Shown here: positions 54,426 through 64,000 of the stretch, piece after piece | Numbering within the stretch: the first letter of the stretch is position 1 | Layout of the letters: every line of letters begins with the position of its first letter | Assembly (NCBI GenBank): GCA_958299035.1 | Contig: CATQJL010000112.1 | Span: 11,260,880 to 11,324,879 of the forward strand | DNA: 64,000 nt | Direction of reading: 5' to 3' | Origin: Cylicocyclus nassatus | Taxonomy: Eukaryota > Nematoda > Chromadorea > Rhabditida > Strongylidae | The notes under the pieces: generated by a model | What the model was told of the DNA's origin: nothing | What the model saw: the letters and a program-made list of their open reading frames with translations, nothing else | The model's database searches: none | Position numbers and translations under genes: made by a program

Positions 54426-55750
54426 ACCAAGGCCCGTGATAATCCACCCTACCTGCCGGCATCTCATGCCCTGAGGTCGCCCTGATATGGACTTGAGGTC
54501 CCTAGAATCTCAAACTGCCTTCGGGGACCCCCAAGCCAGGCTGATCATCCATTTTTTTGTGTCACGGTCCAGTTTTGCTGTCGAAATAGTATGAGAATCG
54601 AAAATCAAGAAAATGTCCTCGTTTGCCATTTATTTTGGCTTAGGAATTTGAGATGCCATCTAGCTCGCAGCCTGCCGGCAGGTTAGAGAGTGCAGGAAAT
54701 AGTGTGTAGTTTGTGGAGTGCGACCTGCCGGCCCCTACGGCACCCGCCATACTTACCCCTCTTGATCCGCTTGATCCGCTTAATCCGCTTGATCTGCTTG
54801 ATCCGCTTGCTCCGCTTCTTGCAGGACGCGTGTAAAACGCGCGCACTCAGCAGTCTGTCATTTGGCGCCGCGTAGGTGAAAAGCAATCTCGTATGGTTGA
54901 GCGAATTCGCTGTACATGACGCCAAATGACAGACTGCTATGTGCGCGCGTTTTGCATGCGTCCTGCAAGAAGCGAGCAAGTGGATCAAGCGGATCAAGCG
55001 GATTAAGCGGATCAAGCGGATCAAGAGGGGTAAGTATGGCGGGTGCCTACCACGTCCACATGCCGGCACCTTTGCCGACGGCGTCTGTGAAATTGCGTCG
55101 CGCGGCAATACAAAAATTACGTCCAACAAAAGAATGAAAAAAATCTGCTTTCCACCGGAAAACTATCACTTTATGTACATTGTATGGGTTTTTCTCATCC
55201 AAAGTCTAGTGATATTATAAAACCATAAAGAACGTCATTTTCATTTTGCAATTGCTTCAAATGTCATTTACAACTATTTCGTCTCTCGCTCGCTCTTATC
55301 AATCAGCTGTTTATTTCAGGTCAGCGTCTATCACGCATTGTAGTGATCATGCTCTCATACAGGCGCCACTTAGGCAGCGTTTATATATTTGGTGCCGCAG
55401 ACAACAAAAACTGAACGAATGGTCGAATGTTTAGTGCGGCGGCGATAGGTTCACGCATGCAGGTTCGAGTGCGCGCGATGCAACTGTTTTGCGGCTAACA
55501 GCCTCATCAAAATATCATGTGTATATGACTGTGGAGTAAGGATTTTCGAAATTATTAAAACCTACGGACGATCAAGGCGAATAAAACGTCAAGGTCGAGA
55601 AGTACAAAAAAAGAGAAAAACTAATGAGAAACGAGAATCTAAGGCAAGATTTAGCATGCGCCCGAAACACGAACATGCCGCGAGGTTCGCGAACTTGCCG
55701 GCATCTTTGATGCCACCTGGTAGGGTGGATTACTACGGGCCCAGTTGTTT
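54425..55750. mobile_element. Large foldback with mirrored GATCCGCTT minisatellite
   Basis: The outer ends GGCCCGTGATAATCCACCCTACC (about 54432) and GGTAGGGTGGATTACTACGGGCC (about 55720) are inverted. Inside, 54725-54900 pairs with 54905-55075. Each arm contains six or so copies of a 9-mer, GATCCGCTT in the left arm and AAGCGGATC in the right, next to CTTCTTGCAGGACGC or its complement. TTTGGCG(C)C and GCAGTCTGTCATTTGGCG also pair. No coding capacity. Confidence 0.75.
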
Positions 55751-56354
55751 TCCTTCCGAGGTTTGGTGCTGCGCCAATGTTACTATAATTGCACGGTTCA
55801 CTTTAGTAACCATTTTGCAAGATTTTGAAATCTTTCAACTTGTCATTAGTAGGTTATGTTTTGCATGCCATCCCTTTCAAGGCGTTTCATTACTATTCGA
55901 ATGTGACACATGCATGTTCTTTCAATCACCCTGCAAGAAGTTGCTTTACTCGGGATTCGTACACGCGGCATTTTACTCAGAGTTACAAACAGAAGAGCTG
56001 CAATACTTGCTCTCCTTGCTGAAGAACCACAAAGATTCACTTCCATGTCGAAAATCTCGGAGGTACTTGGTTGTAAAGAATATTCCCCGGCACTTTTGGA
56101 AATTTCATTTTCAAGCGCATTTTTTCGGCACTCGGTCGGACATTGACACCAAGTTTTTTGTACTGCTCAGTAGAGGGAAGCCTGGAGTTTTCAATACGCC
56201 CTCTACCTTATATCGATGCCAAGACGTGTTTGATCTGCACGTCAAGAAGGGTAATCTCCAACCACAACTCACAATTTTTCTTCCTACGGCCATTTTTTGT
56301 GCAATCAAAAGAATTTCATCAGAGGATCTTATTGAGAAGCCTGTTAACTTCTGA
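55656..56354 (+). other. Unassigned 232-codon open frame
   Basis: The longest frame outside transposon proteins. Its first 30 or so codons overlap the right end of the foldback at 54425-55750. The remainder (for example RRYLVVKNIPRHFWKFHFQAH) matches no family I know, and the codon pattern gives no strong support. It could be chance or an exon cluster misread as one frame. Confidence 0.18.
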
Positions 56355-56648
56355 CCGGCAACTGCACTCGAGTTTTGCGATTTGTGCTCAGAAATTACAA
56401 GCTGTCGAGCTTGCCTCTGACTGCAACTCTTTTCGCAGTTGGCGTGGTTTTCTTCGCCACGCTGGATGATGGGTCCAAAACATGGTAGGGCATTACCCCA
56501 ACAATATTCGAAGTAATCAAAGATTTTGTCCGTTCTATGGAGAACGAGAAGACTTCAAAGTCAAGTACTCGAAAAATGGTGCATTTTTAAGGACAAAAAG
56601 TAGTCAAATTTTCGAACTTTCTGGAAAAACTTTTTTGCATGCGGTCGC

Positions 56649-56815
56649 TCAAAGGCTTAATTCGCCATAACAGCTCCAGCAGACTTCTATATAACTACAG
56701 CAATTGACTCTCCAGCTTTCATCGTGCAGATAATCCTGCACAATTAGGCCACTTTTCGCGACGATCTTTTTCCCTTCTGCGCATGCTGGTGGACCGCAGT
56801 GAGGTGCTGAAAAGC
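56649..56815 (-). other. Possible cysteine-rich terminal exon
   Basis: A TTTGTTTTGCTGGCTTTTCAG acceptor on the minus strand is followed by a frame with HCGPPACAEGKK and VNCCSYIEVCWSCYGE before a TGA. Seven cysteines in about 50 residues suggest a secreted protein. No upstream exon was found. Confidence 0.25.
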
Positions 56816-56949
56816 CAGCAAAACAAACATAAACATATATTGTGGACAAAATTGTCTTTGCAATGAAGTTTCTAGCTTCAAAAAAGAATCATTCTGCTTG
56901 AAGTTATAGCGATCTGCAAAAAACTTTCGCAAGTGCCCGGGAACTTTCT

Positions 56950-58610
56950 TTACGATCTGTTAGTATCTACTAAAAATGATAGTATTACAAATGATCAGTC
57001 GAGAAAGGTTGCTTATCGTTTTCTTCATACTTAATTGCCCGCAACTGCTCTATCTACTCTGAGCAGCCTTCTTTGCTGTAAATTTTCAGTGCCCGCTATC
57101 CTTGCGTGATGTCGGGGAGGGGGAGGAGGGGTAAGGGGTGCTACCCATTTGATAACGCGTGCGAGTGCGCTTTTTGGAGTTCATCCACAGTCGAGTGCAT
57201 ATAGGCTATATCTTGTGGTGTCGTTTGCATCCGTCCGTCCTCGGAGCGCCGCGTGCAGTCGCCTCTTTCGGGCTCGCCCGGCTATCGCAGGCGTATAGTC
57301 TCACCTTCTCACGTTTACGTAACAATCGAAACTAACTCTGAGCCTTTTCTCACTCTCAGGCGTGGGAAAATGATCAAACGACACGTCTGCGAATGCGGCG
57401 CAGGGTCCAGGCGAGGCGGCCGCGCGCGATCCGAGCGGTTGATGCAATACTGCACTTGAGATAGCATGTACTTTGCTCGGACATGTCATGACCATGCTTT
57501 AATTGCATTGCTATTTCAAGAAAATTACTTCAGGGACTGCTGCATCTCTGCTTTGACAAAATGGAAAAGGTCGCACTTTCCTTGCGCTGTTGCAAATCTA
57601 CATGTGAGTTAACTCACGTATTTCCACTGGAGCATTATTGAACTGCGGAGCTAAATTCGCACGTAATTCAATAAATCGAGCTTCGTGAGATTTGTATGAC
57701 ATGACATTGCACCTGTATAAAACATCAACACATTCAGAAAATATAATGCATGTTGACAGGAGTCAGGCTCAAAATGTATGTACAAATTCAATTGCTTTTG
57801 CATACTACTGCCAGTGATATTGCTCTGATAGCGCAAGTTACGAGTCATGCTAAGTTTAACTAAGATCCTCTACTTGAAATCGATACTCAGTTGTCTGCTT
57901 CTCGGAATCGCATCAGGTATTGCTTCAGACTTTGTCAAACCTAAAGTTATTTTGTGAATAAACAAAAACAAATTATTGATTCAATGCAAAATGACGGAAA
58001 CATATTTCAATTTATGAGCCTCCCGCCTGGACAGGCCATGAATAACGCAAGTGAGGGTAACGTGGTAGTAATAAAGCAAACCCTGTTTGAAAGCTTCCGC
58101 TGCTATTGAAGAGAAACAAGGGTGTATTTTATGCCGTTCTAGCACGCCGCTCTTATTCTTTCCTTTATTTAACCATTGTGTTCGTTGGGGGATCTTTCGT
58201 TTTATTTCCTGAAAAATAAGCCAGTCAAGTTGATCTCTTTGATAAAACTTTTTGCATTCGCGATTGGGGACCCAGGTTTGAGTAGAACAAATTCTGCGAT
58301 TACTTTTAACATTAACCCCTTTCGGACCTAACTTCTCCCCGTAGTGAAGAATTTTTTTCTCATTGATTTTTACTTATAAGCACATAAATAACACTTTAGT
58401 TGAGTTTGGAAACTTTTCGACCATACAGTAATAAATTGCAAAATGGCACCAACAGGCTTTAGTGAAACAGCTTTTATTACAGCTTACTTATCTACAATGG
58501 AATGTTCTGAAGCAACTTCGATGTTTCGTCAGGCAAAGATGAACCTTACATTTCCCACACGGAATTCGATAACGTCTTTCACAAGGTTCTAGTTTACATC
58601 GTTGTTTGTC
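56950..58610. other. No recognised gene
   Basis: It includes a GC-richer segment at 57060-57450 with a G-rich run at about 57113-57140, then AT-rich sequence. No phase-consistent exons were found. Confidence 0.35.
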
Positions 58611-58659
58611 GAGGATTGCCCCCCCCCCCGCTCTCCACGTCACTGGACAGGGATCACCT

Positions 58660-59230
58660 GCATCGGCGTATGGGAGCCGGCGATCCCCTCCGTGAAAGAG
58701 TTCACGTCACTTGGAGCGGTAGCCAGCTTGCACTGAATGCTATTGTGCCTGCTACACGGCATAACGCCTAACTCTTAGAGGCCTTGAGCTACCGCCTCAC
58801 CTAGCACTGAATGTAGCCCTGGGGCATTAACTACATTCCCACTACTTTCACTTGGGGCTTGCCACCGCTTGGCACTAGCTAGCATCGTGCCAGTCCTCTC
58901 ACGGATCTAACCATCTAGACTGTATATGATGACGACAAACATACAATACGATATTACTCGGGCTGCAGCCGAGCAGCAGCCCACCGCATCAATCAATGAC
59001 CACAGGTTACCAAGTACCCACCAATTATCCTTAACACAGTTTCTACACAAAAACACTGGGACATGAAACCAGCAAGCTGTTAAAAACCTAGGGGCCAGCA
59101 ATATTGGAAGCCCCCTATCGATGTCACCAACCTGTGTCAGGCGCGAATACGCAGGGGATACCTCGTCTGCGGGGTTGCCTGTCCTTCAGTTGACGCGTGA
59201 GTTGGGGAAGGCGCTGTATCGATCGATGGC
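58660..59230. other. GC-richer block of unknown type
   Basis: It lacks inverted ends and long frames, but its composition differs from its flanks. On the minus strand it resembles a retrotransposon leader in style (no ORF, GC-rich, CGGTAGCTCAAGGCC). I cannot assign it. Confidence 0.25.
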
Positions 59231-59463
59231 TTGGAGGCGAAATGGACCCAACCGTTCACGATGGTGACAGCAATGAAGACTGATTATGTGACTTATTTGA
59301 AAGCGCGCAGGTAGAAAGGTGAGAGGCGGGACAGCGCGAGGACGGCGTTTTAGGACCCTTTGCAGCGCGGCATCGGAATCCTTCAAAGGAAGTCGCGAAT
59401 CCGCGACATTGTTCGCTACCATCTTTATGCATCGGCCAGTATCCGACGCTGTCATATTCAACT

Positions 59464-59859
59464 TTACTCATAGGTCTCAATTTGGGCCTCACGCGTTTTG
59501 TTGGAACGATAGTAGGTGCATGTTTTCGAAGAATTGGACACCGGTCTTCCTTGTTTTGGTCCATTCGCGATACCAGAGAACTTTCCTTTTCTCATCTTCG
59601 TGCTCTTTTTCGTCGCTTTCTCCAATGTCTCGAACTCCTCATCAACATCATCTTTGCCACTGATGCGGCTGCAGCTTCTCTCAAGGTGATTTGTTGAGAC
59701 ATGCCAGCTAGATTTTTGTCGAAGTTCGTTGGCGGTCCGTCTTCTGAATAAAAATCCTTCCATCAAAGTTCCACTAAAGCCCACTGATGGCAATTGCGTA
59801 CAGCAGTTCTGAAGGTGATGGCAAAGAGTCAACACATTGGATTGACAAACAACTGCCAA
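59464..59859 (-). other. Unassigned 131-codon open frame
   Basis: It contains GKDDVDEEFETLEKATKKST, an acidic-basic stretch that reads like real protein. A second minus frame overlaps just downstream (59256-59564). No domain or splice pair could be settled. Confidence 0.2.
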
Positions 59860-60113
59860 TTATTTTTCAAACAACTTCATTCTCAACGGTTACAATGGAA
59901 ATACGAATAAAAACACATTGTTCTAGAAAAAAATTAGACTAACCTATCAGATTTCAAAGTCGAGCGCGATCCAGTGTTGCTTCGCACGCAATTGCTTCTG
60001 ATACTAAGAGCAGAAGGAACAAAAATGCGAGCGGACGCGCAGATAGAAAGTAATAGGCCATCTCAAGCTACTGTAACTAGGAGAGCTAGAAACATGCTTT
60101 CGCGACAATGCTA

Positions 60114-60157
60114 CTTTGAGACCTGGTGGTGGCAATTGCCACCACCAGGTCTCAAAG
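60114..60157. repeat. Perfect 44-bp palindrome
   Basis: CTTTGAGACCTGGTGGTGGC reads into its own complement with no loop (centre CAATTG). A partial third copy, CAGGTCTCAAAG, follows directly (60158-60169). Confidence 0.95.
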
Positions 60158-60259
60158 CAGGTCTCAAAGTGCTATTCTAACCAGTTGATAGAGAATACGC
60201 TTGACTTCTGGCTATTGAAATTACAAACCAACTTGTTGTTTGTAATTAATTTACTTTAG

Positions 60260-60585
60260 GTGAAGAGCTGTGTCATGAATCCGGAGATGACGGGTAAGTT
60301 CTCAAAGAGTGAATTGAAATTGTTTTGTGTTTAGTACACATTCCACAGCTTTCAGGTGGTTTGTCTGTCCATTACTTCCTCGAGGAGACTTTATGAACTT
60401 TTATAACAAGATTGAATGTGAAAAGATTTGCCTTGGTAAGCAATATGGTTAGCATTTTATTGTTATAATGCTAGAGTTTTGCAGATGAAGCAGAATCGAC
60501 TATTAAGTTTGCATTTATTGCCATAATTATATCTTCCACAAGACTGCAAAAAGATAGAATTGTTACACGTGTCAAAACCTCTTGA
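60260..60585 (+). CDS. 3' exons of a small cysteine-containing protein (Kunitz-like half-domain)
   Basis: Three exons (60260-60293, 60356-60435, 60485-60585) have GT-AG borders and matching phases (2-base entry, GG|G, G|AT) and end at TGA 60583-60585. The middle exon encodes WFVCPLLPRGDFMNFYNKI with ECEKICL after it. The NF-x5-C-x3-C end resembles the C-terminal half of a Kunitz domain. However, the C-to-C spacing before it is longer than normal and the first half is not seen. The last exon is hydrophobic then basic (IKFAFIAIIISSTRLQKD). The upstream exon, which must end with one base of a split codon, lies further left and was not identified. Confidence 0.45.
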
Positions 60586-61300
60586 AGAGCTCCGAATGCA
60601 TCACAAACGTTCTCAGACAACGGACCGGATCCATCCGGGGGAAGGGACCGATTCGCTACCGGCCGGGTTCTCCCCAGCGGCGGTACGGAACTCGTGCTCC
60701 GGAACCTACCGACTTTGTGCACCGGAAGTCCCCGGAAGCTTATTTGGCACCGGTAACCCTACCTTTTCACACCTGGTACACTGCACCAGCTAAATTAAGC
60801 TAGGCATACTGTAACTACCTCTAATTAAGCTACAAAGCGCAATTTTAGCTCCTTAAAGGCAGTGGTTCGGGAAAATTGCAACTGCGCGCATTCTGTTCTT
60901 CTTTGGCTTTTGGATGCGTTTAGATCAGAGCTGTGCTTGAAAAGTCAAGAAAGTGCTTTTCATAGCGTTCAACGGCCTTGAAGATTGCTGAGGAGGTTAA
61001 GAGAATCCCGCTAAAAACAGTGATTGGCTGCAGGAGACTGTAACACCACATATTTTGGCGGCAACTGGCTGATTGGCCCAGATATCAGCTACTCGGCTGC
61101 GGAGATCTCCGCTCCAGCCTTCTCAACAATCTCCAAAGCTGGAGAACGCCGTAAAAAGCATTCTTTTATTTTTCAAGCGCAGCTCTGGTCTAAACCATAC
61201 AGAAGGCCACGGAGGAACAGAAAGCGCGCAGTTGCAATTTTCCTGAGCAACTGCCTTCAACCTCATCCAAATTACCCGTAGAACTCAATCCTCACTAAGC
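60586..61300. other. No recognised feature beyond 3' flank
   Basis: A GC-rich stretch at 60620-60760 (CGGACCGGATCC, GCACCGGTAACC) has open frames on both strands but no homology I recognise. Confidence 0.35.
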
Positions 61301-61452
61301 TACAATACCGCTCACAGAATGTGCAAAATTTCCGTGAATTTCGCGGAATTCCGAAAATTCCGCGAAATTCCGAAAATTCCAGGAATTTCGCGGAATTTTC
61401 GGAATTTCGCGACATTCAGGGAAATTTTACATATATTGTGAGCGGTATTTTA
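61301..61452. mobile_element. CAATACCGCTCACA MITE, third copy
   Basis: TACAATACCGCTCACAGAAT and ATTGTGAGCGGTATTTTA are inverted ends. The interior has AATTTCGCGGAATTCC-type units. Confidence 0.9.
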
Positions 61453-61930
61453 GTTTAAAAGCGAACACTACTAGATACAATCTTATTTATTTTTTCCTTC
61501 ATGACAATATTCGACCCGCACTTCAATCACGAGGGAACACAGGCAAAACAAAAACTACTTTTTGAAGCAAACAGTCTGCATAAGTGACATAGGGTGAGAG
61601 TACGAGGAATCAAGAACAAGTAGGCACACAAGATACACCAAAGCTAATCCAATAATAAATAAGGATGAAAAAAATCACAATGATAACAGAAGCACTCTTT
61701 TGCAGTGAGACAAATACTGAAAGAAATCTAAATGAGATAAGACAAAAAATTCACATATAAGAAGTAGGAGTCATAATGACAAATACACCATGGGAATAAT
61801 TAGAGAAGACAATAAAGAGGACGCAGGAGATAAAAGGCTGAAATGAACATTCAACAACTTTGAAGAGAAAGAGAGTAAAAATAACAAGTTGAAGTCGGAG
61901 GCCAGTTTTTTTCCACCGCCGTCTGCTTTT
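61453..61930. other. No recognised feature
   Basis: AT-rich sequence between two MITEs. Confidence 0.4.
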
Positions 61931-62113
61931 CTGGGGGTGGGGGACATTAGGTCGCCGAAAAAGGGCGGTCCCCGCGGTCATTTGCGACAAATACGCACCC
62001 TTGTACATGCGCGGACATGCGCCGAATTTGGAAGAGTCCCGCGCGGATTCCCTGCAGGCAGGGAATCCGCGCGGGACTCTTCCAAATTCGGCGACCTAAT
62101 GTCCTCCACCCCT
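61931..62113. mobile_element. Short GC-rich MITE (GTCGCCGAATTTGG family), with inner palindrome
   Basis: GGGGGACATTAGGTCGCCGAA and TTCGGCGACCTAATGTCCTCC are the ends. The half near 62022-62091 is a perfect palindrome (CCGAATTTGGAAGAGTCCCG mirrored around CCTGCAGGCAGG). The order of blocks matches 22872-23030 in reverse. It abuts the 5' end of the RTE copy. Confidence 0.88.
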
Positions 62114-62119
62114 TTTCTG

Positions 62120-64000
62120 GTGGCTAGGCGGTTCTCCCCTCTCCACATCCGGGTCAGCGATCGCCCCGTGGAAATAAAGAGTAGGCCTAGTAAGTCTGCT
62201 CTTGTAGGGGAACCATTTATACAGGGTGTCCCAAAAAATGTGAACACTATTTGATCGTTAATAACTTCGTTGCTTTCATGTCTTTCGCCGAGCTTGAGGC
62301 ACCAGTCTATAAAGGGAGGATCAACCTAGATTTGTAGTATGGAGCAAACATAGGTCGGTGTTCGTTACTGTAGGATTACGGTATGAACTTTTAGCATGTG
62401 GATCTATTGTGAAATGTGCTATTTGACGAAAAAGTTTTCCAAAAATCTGAAAAATTGTGTATTAGGATTTTCGCGCACGCTGATTCCATTACACAACTTT
62501 TTACAAGCCTTTTTAGCTTTTTTGACGGTGTATCACATTTCCGACAAATGCTGGAAATTCAGTTATTACGATTTACCTGGGATAACCTTGGAAAGAAGCA
62601 TCACAGTAAGCGGAAATTTCATATTCGAACTCAGCGGTTTCCACTACCATAGTATAAAAGTTTTTGGCTTGTTTAGTTCTGTTCCGAGGAGAATATGGCC
62701 TCCAATGGCCTAAAACCTTTGTCGAAGCTCCTACCGTAATCCTACAGTAGTGAAGAGCGATCGAGATTCGCTCTGTAGATCTAAGTTAAACCTGCTCGAT
62801 AGAATGGTGCCTCAAGCTCGGCGAAAGACATGAAAGCAAGTGAGTTATTAACAATCAAACAGTGTTCACATTTTTTGGGACACCCTGTATTAGTCCGCCA
62901 GTTAGAAGAATAAAAAGAAACCCTGCACATCTGATCCCGCCTACGGCGCCGTGTGGTAGCAAAAACGATGTCAGGGTCCTTAGGGCGCTTTTTGGATTAG
63001 ACAAAAACGACACGTCTGCCTGAACGACATGCCATGGAGACTGCCTCATGCTCTGCACCTACAACGCCAGGAGGACAGTCTCCACAAACGCCGACCTCCA
63101 GGCTCTTCTCGACGCTGCAGAGCACATCAAGTACCACATCATCGCTCTGCAGGAAACGAAGTTCAGGAAGAAGGACGTGCGACAGATGAGTGATGGGACC
63201 CTCATCATTCGTGGTGAAAAGGTTCCATCACGAAGTTGGAGACGTTGGCTTTGTCGTGCACCCATCTATCGTCCATCTTGTCGATTCACATGAGATCCTG
63301 TCACCTCTACTAGCCATCCTCCGACTACGACCTCCACGTCAGAAAACCAACAGCATCATCAACTGCTACTCTCCAACATCAGTAGCTGTTACCCAGAACT
63401 ATGCTTTTTAAGAAGATGGAGGAGGCCGTCCGCAACGAGAAGTCATTTTACAAGTTTATTGTGGGCGACTTCAATCCGAAAAATCGCGATGCTGCTAGGA
63501 AAGGTATATAGAATAGGGAAGTTTTGATATGGGCTCCGGAACAAAAACGGCAACCGTCTCGTTGGGCTTCTCTCCCGCACGACTTTTCCATGGTAATTCC
63601 ATCTTCATGAGGAAAGAACATCGCCGGTGGACTTGGGAATCGCCCAACGGAACGACTCACGCGGAGATCGACACATTCTCACCAACCGAGGGTGGAGCTT
63701 GCTCGATGTCTCAGTAGTTCCTTCTGCAGTGGCTCCGGTCACCGCCTCCTTCGAACGGAGATACGATTCAGTCGAAAGCTGAAAAAGAAAGTTTGTCACA
63801 CTGCCGCAAGAAGCAAAGAAGTCGTTTATGACGGTAACAGGCTGGAAGAGCTCATATCAAGTTGCGAAGGGCCATCGAGGGGATCCTACGTACGACTACG
63901 ACCGGCCTCCAAAAGGATTACGGGATTGCGGAAATTGCGCCTCAGTGACTTCTGAGAAGAACTTGGAACTCAAATACCACCAAGTGAGGCTGGATTCGAA
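62120..64000 (+). pseudogene. Second RTE copy, decayed, split by a MITE, cut by window end
   Basis: The leader resumes the 49190-52528 element (GGCTAGGCGGTTC, GGTCAGCGATC, GTGGAAAT-AAGAGTAGGCC), is split by the MITE at 62222-62887, and continues at about 62905 (CTGCACATCTGATCCCGCC). The endonuclease is readable ([29 protein letters not shown]), then breaks. There is a 2-bp loss near 63234 relative to the other copy, more changes and a stop near 63410, and later motifs (TWESPNGTTHAEIDT) lie in other frames. Reverse transcriptase, if present, lies beyond base 64000. Confidence 0.92.
62222..62887. mobile_element. CAGGGTGTCCC MITE inside RTE leader
   Basis: This 666-bp element has ends CAGGGTGTCCCAAAAAATGTG and …CATTTTTTGGGACACCCTG, with TA at 62220-62221 and 62888-62889. 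Internal GTAGGATTACGGTA and its complement are present. The body is collinear with the 2239-3301 copy once that copy's insert is removed. Confidence 0.94.

Overview
This window reads as a repeat-rich nematode nuclear genome, most likely a hookworm-like strongylid. The evidence is: gene models built from small exons and mostly 45-81 bp GT-AG introns, a two-PDZ protein of a nematode type, a nematode-style three-domain progranulin, and an RTE-type LINE. The species assignment is inference. There are no prokaryotic features, rRNA genes or CRISPR arrays.

Host genes. Three complete models and one gene end can be built with consistent splice phases. (1) A 9-exon, 344-codon two-PDZ protein on the minus strand (15850 to 10663). 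(2) A 5-exon secreted, cysteine-rich, PAN/apple-like protein on the minus strand (37617 to 36426), with a decayed copy of its last exon at 17175-17330. (3) A 7-exon, 223-residue progranulin with three granulin domains on the minus strand (47019 to 42805). (4) The last three exons of a small cysteine-containing gene on the plus strand (60260-60585). A single exon-like segment lies at 35824-35909.

Mobile DNA fills most of the rest. A 3.3-kb RTE LINE (49190-52528, minus strand) has a 13-bp target duplication and one nonsense codon. A second RTE copy (62120-64000, plus strand) is decayed, split by a MITE and cut by the window end. Short RTE pieces lie at 267-325 and 2422-2793. A Penelope-like element (12835-14932) with an inverted partial copy sits inside the only long intron of the PDZ gene.

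MITEs and foldback elements are grouped by their ends: CAGGGTGTCCC, TTAGGTTGGTGC, TCACGCGATTT, CAATACCGCTCACA, CAGGGCTCGGCAC (hAT-like), GGTTGTTTCATACTGCC, CCCTAATTTCC, AAAGGCACCGTCCACCC and others. Nested insertions are common. At 2151-3565 three transposons lie one inside another, and at 47646-52917 a foldback element with ATTCGA-rich arms contains the RTE LINE.

Layout: 1-10.1 kb nested MITEs and palindromes; 10.6-15.9 kb PDZ gene with Penelope insertion; 16.3-31.8 kb palindromic elements and decayed sequence; 33.5-34.4 kb possible LTR; 35-37.6 kb secreted gene; 38-44 kb mariner-type MITEs; 42.8-47 kb progranulin; 47.6-52.9 kb foldback plus RTE; 53-64 kb small MITEs, the end of a plus-strand gene, and the second RTE copy.
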